64,000 nt of DNA from Camellia lanceoleosa (Eukaryota > Streptophyta > Magnoliopsida > Ericales > Theaceae), in assembly GCA_025200525.1 (NCBI GenBank), contig CM045767.1, positions 118,666,021-118,730,020 of the forward strand, given 5' to 3'. The translations under genes were made by a program, and so were the position numbers. Below, piece by piece: positions 55,910 through 64,000 of this stretch. The notes below the pieces were generated by a model, which saw only the letters and a list, made by a program, of their open reading frames with translations, did not search any database and was not told where the DNA came from. Each line of letters starts with the position of its first letter. Position 1 is the stretch's first letter.

Positions 55910-56294
55910 TTAGTTGAAGAATTTGAGAAGAGATTTAGAAATAGAAATGAAAAAAATAAGTAAAATATGAATGAAATATGTTTATATTTTATCTAGATTT
56001 ATATTTTATTTTTCCCTTTCCCTTTCCCTTTCCATTTCTAAATTTCTCTCTAAATCTTCCAAAGGGTGTTTGCCAAGTTGGATTTTAGCATTTTTTTTTT
56101 TGTGGCTAAAGTCCACAAAAAGACAAAATAGGCTAAAATAGCTAATAAGACAAAATGTCACATTAAATCCATAATTGTTTCACTTTTTCTCTCACCAATA
56201 TTACATCTAACTACAAAAAAATTCAATTATCTTCCCAAACATAAATTTTAACCTACTAAAATAGCCTATTAAAATAGTAACTTTCCAAACACCC
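55910..56294. mobile_element. Two adjoining MITEs
   Basis: 55915-56062 has inverted ends (gagatttagaaatagaaatg against ccatttctaaatttctctct). 56064-56294 has GGGTGTTTG and CAAACACCC ends and resembles the MITE at 28588-28970. The border between them is not certain. Confidence 0.5.
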
Positions 56295-56999
56295 ACATAA
56301 TTAACCCTTCTTTTTTAGGGTAAATTACACTCACCTCTCCTAAGGTTTCTAACAAATATAGGGACTTCCCTGCGGTTTGAATAATTACACAAACCTCATA
56401 TTTTAATTGAAATTGTCAAGATTCTCCAATTCCATCAAATTAGTGCGAAGCAGCGTCATCACTTGCAAATACTAAATGGCCTCATTACCTTTACTTTGGA
56501 GCACGAAAAGATGATAATTCTCTTTGTACTCTAAATCCCTAATTCAATACCTATTATGATTGACGATCAAATTTGTGGGGGAGAGAGAGAGAAAGAGATG
56601 AAATCTTTGAAGAAGACCGATCGGTGTGAAGAAATGACGAAGAAGCTTGACATTTTGGTTCGATCATCGTTGCCAGTACAAAATGTAAAAGAGATTGATT
56701 GGTGAAAAGTTGTTTTTGGGGCTTTCAAGTAAGATTTGAAACTTTTATACTTCAAATATGAGAAACTTGAGTCTAGGATTTATGATTTTTTTTTTTCCCC
56801 CTTCTTTTTATATGGAATTTTTGATTTTTTTTCCTTATTTTTATACATAATTTCTAACTGTATAGGTTTGATTGATGAGATGTATGTGAAAAGGGTTTCA
56901 TTCAAAAATATACATTTAGGACTGTTATGTTTTTTGCAAAATTTGTTACTGGAAATTAAGAATTTTGTTAATTTCGTGTCAGAAATACTGATTTAGGTT

Positions 57000-57560
57000 T
57001 TTTTTTTTGGTCTTCTTTTTGTTATGATTTTTTATTTTAGGGTTATTTTCTTTTTTTTCTTGTGAAATTATGATTGAATGGGTTTGGTTTATTTGCAAAA
57101 TTTGGGGTTTTTTATTAATTTACTATAAGAAATAGTTTTGTTCTTATTTTTCTTAGAAAAACTGATTTAGGGATTTTTAATTATTTTCCTTATGAAATTA
57201 TGATTGTATGGGCTTGTTTTATTTGTAAATTTTGGGGTTTTGTTAATTTCATGTTAGAAATAGGTTTCTTCATTTATTTCTTAGAAATACTTATTCTTCA
57301 TTTATTTCTTAGAAATACTAATTTAGGGATTTTTTATTATTGTTGTTAAGAATTTATGATTGTATGGGTTTGGTTGATTTGTAAAATTTGGGGTTTTGTT
57401 AATTTACTATCAGAAATAATTTTCTACTTATTTTTCTTAGAAATAATGATTTGGAATTTTTTTTTATTCTTTTTGTTATGCAATTATGATTGTATTGTAT
57501 GATCTTTTATTTATGTTTGTTATGAATTTGGGGATTTGATGTTGTTAATCTACTCTTAAA
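57000..57560 (+). repeat. T-rich imperfect tandem repeats in the MULE leader
   Basis: Four or five diverged copies of a 110-160-bp unit with tatgattgtatgggtttg, aaatttggggttttgttaat and cttagaaatactgattt. It lies between the left terminus and the first coding segment, possibly an expanded intron or 5' UTR. Confidence 0.8.
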
Positions 57561-57681
57561 AACAGTTTTCTTCTTAATTTTTTTTATTTCTTTTGCTTAT
57601 GAATTTTGTTACATTTGGATGAGCAATTGTTGAATGGAGTTGTTTTTTTTATAATTAATTGTTACTCATTATGATTACAGT

Positions 57682-60600
57682 ATGGTTGCATTCCCATATT
57701 TTGATTTAATCATCAACTATAAAGGTAAAGTGGGCAGAGTATATGATGTAGACCCAAATATGTATTGTTACATTGATGCCTTAAAGGATGTGACTACAAC
57801 AGTCCTCTCTCACATTGCTTGTAGTGAAGCAATAGCTATCACATTACATTGTGATATGCCTGATACTGAGAATAAGAGATTAATAGAAAATGATCTTGAT
57901 ATGTTGGATATGTTTTATGTGTAAGGTAGGAGTAAAATAATTAACTTATATGTAGATATTGCATATTCTATTGGAACGGAAGATGGTGGAGATAGAAATG
58001 ATGTTGGAGATGGAAATTGTAACTCCTCAAAAATTATAACATTAACCCACATTCATTACAAGAAACGATATAATTCATCAACCTTTACTTCATTGATCAT
58101 AAGGTTTGTACAAAACAGTTCCACATGCAAATTATACATCCAATGATACCAAATACATGAATCTATAGCATGTAGAATATTAAATCCAACAAAATGAATA
58201 AATGCCCTCAAGGGCTTACAAATTCCAAGGCTTAAGCTCGGTTACACAAAAATGATCTCTCGGACCCATACAACTATAGCCCTTGGCTTACAAAAATACA
58301 TCATAATAAAAGAGGAGCCATATGCTCTCAACAATTATGTCCACACCCTAATTCGGCGGAATCACCACGTCCTTTCCTGCACCAAAATCCCATAGGGGTG
58401 AGCACAAGGCCCAGTAGAAATTTCTTAATAAAGTATATACATTTTATACAACCTCCGCAATATGATATGCACATGACATGCTATGCTTTAAAAAAAAAAT
58501 CACATTTTTACATCTTTTGAAAAATCATCATGCTTAATGACAACTTAAAATCTTATCCATTCAAAATTTACAATTTAATTCAAAGGGGGCGGTAAATACG
58601 ACTTAGGTAATCCCTAGATTGGTGTCTGCAAGTAGACATATCTAATACTACCAAAACCTTACTTTACCGGTTGCTAATTGGAAGGGAAGTGGTACCTCCT
58701 CTGCACGTGTTTTTGGTTTTTCACCCCAGACACTCAGGCCAACTTATTCAATTTCATCTACATCTCCTATTCGGACTTACCAACGTATTTATCCCAAAAC
58801 ATTATTATAATTCTCATTTCACAATATTTCTTTCTCAATGCAAAGTTTCCAAGTCCAAAATCACAATTTACCATAGGCAATGATTTGAAATGCAATGCAA
58901 TAATTATCAATTCAATGCAACATCCTTTCCACTTTCAATTCCTTCATATAATTCAATCGTGAAGGTCACAAATTTCCAATTTCATCATTCCAATGTGATT
59001 TCACAAGATAACCACATATCTATTCAATTTCATCAAAGTAACAATATTTCCCATTTCATATGTTCTCAACAAGTTAGTCACTTCATAACTATGTCTACAA
59101 TTCCAACAATAAATTCCAAAATCCACATTTCATATATTCCATGAGAATTGTTATTTACATAACAACAATTAAAATTTTCCAACCATTCATCCACTATGGC
59201 ATATTAATAAGTGATAAAAATTCATGGATTCTTAACCCCTTCCAAAATCATCAAGTTTCTAGGTTTTTGACAAAAAGGGTTATTTCTTTATCTTTTGAAA
59301 AGCAACTTACCCAAAACATCATCTCTCACACTAGGTAGTTAAAAGCTCTCAAGAAATAGTTTGGAAAGAGTCAAAGATTAAACCCACTTTTAAAACTTCT
59401 ATCATTCTTGGGTCAAAAATCAAAATTTTCTTAATATCATCAAGGAAGTTCCAAAACTACACAAATCTTGTAAAAACATATATATGACTCTAAGAAAATC
59501 CCTACCTCAAGTTTTGAAGAAGAAAAGAGATGAAAACCCCTAAAATCAATGGTGTCGAAACTCGATCTTCACCGCATATAACGTAACCCTCGAGAAGTTA
59601 TCCAACTTTGATGAAGAAACTATGGGCAAAACTCTAATGGATTTAAAGAGATCAAGGATTTGATCTTGTTTGGTGTAGGAAATGTAAAGAGATGGAGGAG
59701 AAAAGGGTTTGTAGAGGCAGTGATACAAAAGTGATATACACACAGTCCCAAAGAGAAAAGCGAATTTTAGGACTCGTGAGTCCGTCGTCGTCTGACACCC
59801 ATACATGCGTCTGAACTTCCTCCGTACCTCCGGCCCTTTTGCCTTTTATGCGATGAGGCAACCTAGAATTTTCCCTAATTCCCACAGGTGCGGCCCCCTT
59901 CCCGCAGGTGCGGCCTATGGCCCCCGTACATGCGACTTAGCCTCCCAGCCCGAAATCACCCCAACTCGACTCGGGATACCCCGAATTCAACCCCCTACCT
60001 TCCGAAACAAAAGGAACTTGACATGAAAATAAACATGCACAAGGATTTTAAGAAAAACTTTCAAATGCAACAAACCTCAAACTGTTAACAAGACTCTCGG
60101 CTAAACCCGACGCTCTAGAAAAGGCAAACCCAAGGTTAAACAAGAGAGCAGGCGAATAACATACTCGGTCATCACAGAAATGGTGGAGGTGATGGAGTAT
60201 ATACTGTAGATGTAGATGAAGAATACCATGAGAACAATGTCTATGGGTTTAGCGATGAGAATAGGGATTGAAATCATTTGTTGATGATGAACATGCATTA
60301 GAAGGCATTGAGAGTTTGAGTGATGAGGGTAATGAGGAGTCAAATGAAGATGATGTACTTAGTGATTACCAATCGATGATGATGAAGTAAGATATTCTAG
60401 CGGTGATGATGAATTTGATGGTGAAGTAGATTGGATGGATGATAAAGAGATGGCATATCCGGTAACCAATTTGATAGTACCTCTGATTGAAATAGCCATA
60501 TTTCAATCAAGAAGGAGAACTTGTATTAGAAAAGGGAATGATTTTTCCAAATGTACATACGTTCAGAGCTACATTGAGGGACTACACAGTGCAGATTGGT

Positions 60601-62212
60601 TTCAAGATAGTGAGGGACAAGAATGATAAAGCTAGAGTGACAACCCATTTTGTTGCTGAGGGATGCCCTTGGAGGATTCATGCATCTTCTCTTCTAGATG
60701 GGATCACTTACAAGATCAAAACCTTGGTACCTAATCACACATGTAGCAGGATGAACCAAAATAATGAAGCAACATCAACTTGGATTACCAAGAAATTGGT
60801 TGACAATTTTAAAGAGAATCCACACATGGGGTTAGGTATTATGCAAGTGAAGCTTAACAAACTGTTTAGAATTGAGGCTTCAAGAATGCAATTGTATAGA
60901 ACCAAACAAAGGTGCAAGGAGGAGCTGGAGGGTGATCATGGGAGCCAGTATGTGTTGCTACCAACATATGTTGAGAAAATTAATAAATTATGACCTGCCT
61001 CCTACCCTAGTCTCAAAAGATGGATAAGAACTAAACCCTATTCCTCAGTATCTGTTGTTCCAAAGGATCTTCATATCATTGGAGACAATGCAAAAATGGT
61101 TTATTGATGGATGTAGGCCCTTCATAGGGGTGGATAGTTGTCACTTGAAAGGTCCCTATGGTGGAATGTTAATTTTATTAGTTGCCTTAGATGGAAATAA
61201 TGGTTTGTTTCCATTGGCATTGGCAATAGTAGAGGGTGAATGTAAGGATAGTTGGTCTTTCTTTTTGGAGAACTTGAGAACAATCATAGAAGATGCACTG
61301 CTTTCTAGGCCATGAACTATCATGTCTGATCAACAAAAGGTAATTTACTTACATATTTAACATTTGATTTACTTACATAATGCATTATCCTCTATTTCAA
61401 TACTTTTAATGGTTACTAATATTTCATTGTTTGTGTGTACATGGCCTTGACAAGATTGTGAGTGACATTATACCTGAAACTACTCATAGAAAATGTTGCA
61501 TGCACTTGTTCAACAATTTCAGAGCCAAATTTTCTGGATTGATATTGAGGAAGCAATTTTGAAAGGTTGCAAGGACATACAATCAGAAAGAGTATGATCA
61601 CGTTATGCAAGCCATTAAGGACATATCAAATGATGCTTTCATATGGTTACAAAAAGCTCCAGTTGAAAGAAGTTCTAGGCATGCATTTGATGGTATGACA
61701 AGGAGTGATCACATCACCAATAACATGATAGAGTCCTTTAACAATCGGTTGGGAAATATAAGATATCAGCCAATTCTAACCATGCTAGAGAACATAAGCT
61801 GCAAGTTGATGGGTAAGTTTTAGTTGAGATATCAAAAGGCTCTACAATGGAAGTCTAGTGTCACTTTGAACATATTAAGAAACAGCTTAAGGTCACACTG
61901 AAATGGTCAAGATATTGCAAAGTAGAGTATGTTAGAGGTCGTGAGTATGAGGTGAATGATAATCAAGGAGTGAATCATATTGTCCATCTTGGCATGATGA
62001 CTTGTGTATGTAGAGAGTGGGAAATATCTAAGCTCCCATGCAAACATGTTGTGGCTACAATTAGTCATAGTAGATTGACCTTAGAAGATTTTGTCCACCT
62101 ATACTATTCTAAGGAAACTTACTTAAGAGCCAATGTGATGACTGGGTACGTAAAGCCGCCTCGTTCTTCTTTGATTTATGTTGGGTTACTCTTGTTAGAG
62201 TGTCGGGTTTAA
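57682..62212 (+). pseudogene. MuDR-type transposase (MULE), broken
   Basis: Segments in order: 57682-57924, an N-terminal domain with VAFPYFDLIINYKGKVGRVY; acidic Asp/Glu-rich linker after the solo LTR (60177-60450); 60538-60993, the MuDR DNA-binding domain with VTTHFVAEGCPWRIHASSLL; 61055-61315, the catalytic domain with FIGVDSCHLKGPYGG (first Asp) and ALAIVEGECKDSW; a second Asp in MSDQQK near 61323; 61605-61823 with NNMIESFNNRL (candidate third acidic residue); and 61952-62178, a SWIM zinc finger (CVC..LPCKHV). About 110 bp after MSDQQK (61339-61441) looks like an intron, starting gtaatt. Stops at 61313-61315 and 61559-61561, several frame changes and the LTR insertion show it is dead. Confidence 0.87.
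58018..60176. mobile_element. Solo LTR (2.16 kb) inside the MULE transposase
   Basis: Begins TGTAACTCCTC and ends GTCATCACA, with perfect GAAAT duplications (58013-58017 and 60177-60181). No coding sequence. Acidic MULE coding lies on both sides. Part of it (59540-60120) is clearly the reverse complement of 62200-62800, so the family is present twice in the window in opposite orientations. Confidence 0.88.
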
Positions 62213-64000
62213 CTTGAAGTCTTGTTAACTGTTTGGGTTTGTTGTAACTGGAAACCTTTCTCAAAATCTTCATTCTTATTTATTCCGGTGTCAAGTTTCA
62301 TATGTTTCGGGAGGCATTAGGTTGGATCCAGGATTTTCTATACAACTGGTAGAATTTCTAACTGGGAGGCAGGGCCGCACATGTGGAAGAGGGGCCGTAC
62401 GTACTGGGGGTGAGGCTGCGCGTGCAGAAAATAGGGGTGGTCTGGGTGCAATACTGGAATAATTGCATGTGAAGCAGCAGGTGCGGAGAAGGGAGGACTG
62501 CATGTGCGGGGGTGGAGGTGTACGTCTCTGATGAAGGTCTTGCCCGCGTCTTGAGAATCTGTTAGTCGAAAAATTCCCTCATTTTCTCTTTCTGGGGTTG
62601 TGTATATACCATTTTTACACATTTCTCTCTCTCTCTTTAAAACAATTTTCTCTCCCTTCTCTCTATATTTCCTTCACCAAACTAGATTAAATCCTTGATT
62701 TCTTCAAATCCATTGGAGTTTTGATCCTAGTACCTTCATCAAAGTTGGATAACTTCTCGAGGGCTACGTTTTGTGCGGTGGAGATCAAGTTTCAACACCG
62801 TTGATTTTGGGAGTTTCATCTCACTTCTTCTTCAAAATTTGAGGTAGGGATTTTCTTAGAGTTATATATATATATATATTTGCAAGATTATGTTGATTTG
62901 GAACTCTTTTGGGAAGTATGGAAACTTTGATTTTGGCTCATGTGTTGTGAATGATTTTAAAGGTGGGTTTCCATAATTTTTTATTTATTTATTTGTTTTT
63001 TTAAAAAAAAATCCTTGAGATTGTGAGTTATGTTATTGTAGAGAAATGTTTGCTTGAAATAATTTCTTTCAAAATGAGGAGGAAACCTAGTTTATGGAAA
63101 CCCTAGAAATTTGGAAAATTTTAAGAAAATGTGGTGATGTTATGAAATTGATATTTGACAAGTATTATGACAAATGTGGACATGAGGAATTTCATGGTAT
63201 ATGAGAATTAGTGGGTTTAGAAGTTTGCTGACAGAAATGCATGAAATGTGGAATGTGTTGCTCCTCGATAGAGATTGATGAGCATATATTTATCTTGTGA
63301 AATTTCATTGAAAGAGAGTTGGGAATTGTGATCATAAATGAAAAAATTGTGTGGAAGAGTATTTTAATGCATTGATATATATATATATAACATTGGCATT
63401 TCAATTCATTTGATTACTACGAGTTTTGAATTGAGAAATTGAAAAATCTTGCGTTGAATTGTTTTGGGATAAATACATTGGTAAGACTGGATAGGGGATG
63501 TAGATGAAATTAATTAAGTTGGCCTGAGTGTCTAGGGTGAAAGACCGAAAACACGCACGGAGAAGATACCACGTGTCTTCCGGTTAGCTATCGGTAAAGT
63601 GGGGGTTTTTGGTAATGCTAATTATGCCTACTTGCAGACACTAACCTAAGGATTACCTGAGTTGTATTTGCCACCCCTTGAACTTGATGTAAAATTATTG
63701 AATTGTTAAATTTTCAAGTTTTCATTGAGCATGATGGTTTTCAAAAGATAATAACATGACTTTCTTTTAAAAGCATGGCATGGCATATGCATTTCACCTT
63801 GTGAGAATTGTATAAAATGTATATACTTTGTTAAGAATTTCCTACTGGGCTTTACGCTCATCCTATGGGATTTTGTGTAGGAAAAGATGTGGTGATTCCA
63901 CCAAACAAAGGGCGTGGATGTGTGTATTGAGAGCACAAGGCTCTAGTTTGTTGTGATTATATTTTTGCAAGCTAAGGGCAATATTTGTATGGGTTTAAGT
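62179..64000. mobile_element. Second LTR of the same family, inverted, running out of the window
   Basis: Starts near TGTTGGGTTACTC and aligns as reverse complement with the 58018-60176 copy over its whole visible length. For example ggataacttctcgagggcta at 62747 pairs with the reverse complement of the sequence around 59590. It reaches the part corresponding to about 58265, so roughly 250 bp lie beyond the window. It may be a solo LTR or the left LTR of a full element; internal sequence is not visible. Confidence 0.75.

Larger units (their letters stand above)
56318..62178 (+). mobile_element. Degenerate Mutator-like element (MULE) with nested solo LTR
   Basis: The left end gggtaaattacactcacctc resembles Mutator-type termini and the ends of the 1785-2130 MITE. 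It is followed by a long T-rich leader, a broken transposase (57682-62178) and a nested solo LTR at 58018-60176. No right terminus was found, because another LTR begins at about 62179 within the end of the transposase. The left border is inferred from terminus similarity only. Confidence 0.65.

Overview
This is a plant nuclear chromosome segment, most likely from a woody dicot. The evidence is a plant ATL-type RING-H2 gene, a plant GT14 glycosyltransferase gene with GT/AG introns, and dense plant-type transposable elements (hAT, Mutator-like, Ty3/gypsy, a tRNA-derived SINE, an endogenous plant pararetrovirus). The species cannot be fixed from the sequence. Only two ordinary host genes are visible: an intronless ATL-like E3 ligase (294-836, +) and a four-exon GT14 gene (34744-54048, +). 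Nearly everything else is mobile DNA.

Region 1 (1-28.5 kb): after the ATL-like gene comes one hAT transposon (2505-28465) opened up by later insertions. Its transposase reads leftwards from 23084 and is split by an 18-kb LTR retrotransposon (3743-21770, target duplication ACACC). That element has 5.2-5.3 kb LTRs, a gag relic, no recognisable pol, and satellite-like tandem arrays both in its LTRs and before its 3' LTR. The right part of the hAT element holds a solo LTR-like insert (23634-27774, target duplication AGATT), which itself holds a small hAT element (23835-24661) and another inverted-terminus element.

Region 2 (28.5-34.7 kb): AT-rich intergenic DNA with small inverted-repeat elements, then a 2.4-kb Mutator-like element (32046-34470, 9-bp target duplication TTAATTGAA). 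It carries a spliced OTU-type cysteine protease gene on the minus strand and ends about 270 bp upstream of the GT14 start codon.

Region 3 (34.7-54.0 kb): the GT14 gene. Its first intron is about 16.4 kb because it contains MITEs, a SINE and a decayed caulimovirid-like pararetrovirus copy (about 38138-50088) bounded by 81-bp direct repeats. The viral coat-protein region is in turn split by an internally deleted chromovirus (43595-47462, minus strand). Splice sites of all four exons look intact, but exon 1 has a one-base frameshift.

Region 4 (54-64 kb): AT-rich DNA with MITEs, then a degenerate Mutator-like transposase (about 56318-62178) split by a 2.16-kb solo LTR (58018-60176, target duplication GAAAT). 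A second LTR of the same family in opposite orientation begins at about 62179 and runs out of the window.

A quality caveat: the two long LTRs match with no indels over about 960 bp, yet differ by many small indels wherever CG or CTG/CAG sequences are dense. This looks more like consensus error in methylated DNA than evolution, so some frameshifts in the window may be artefacts.
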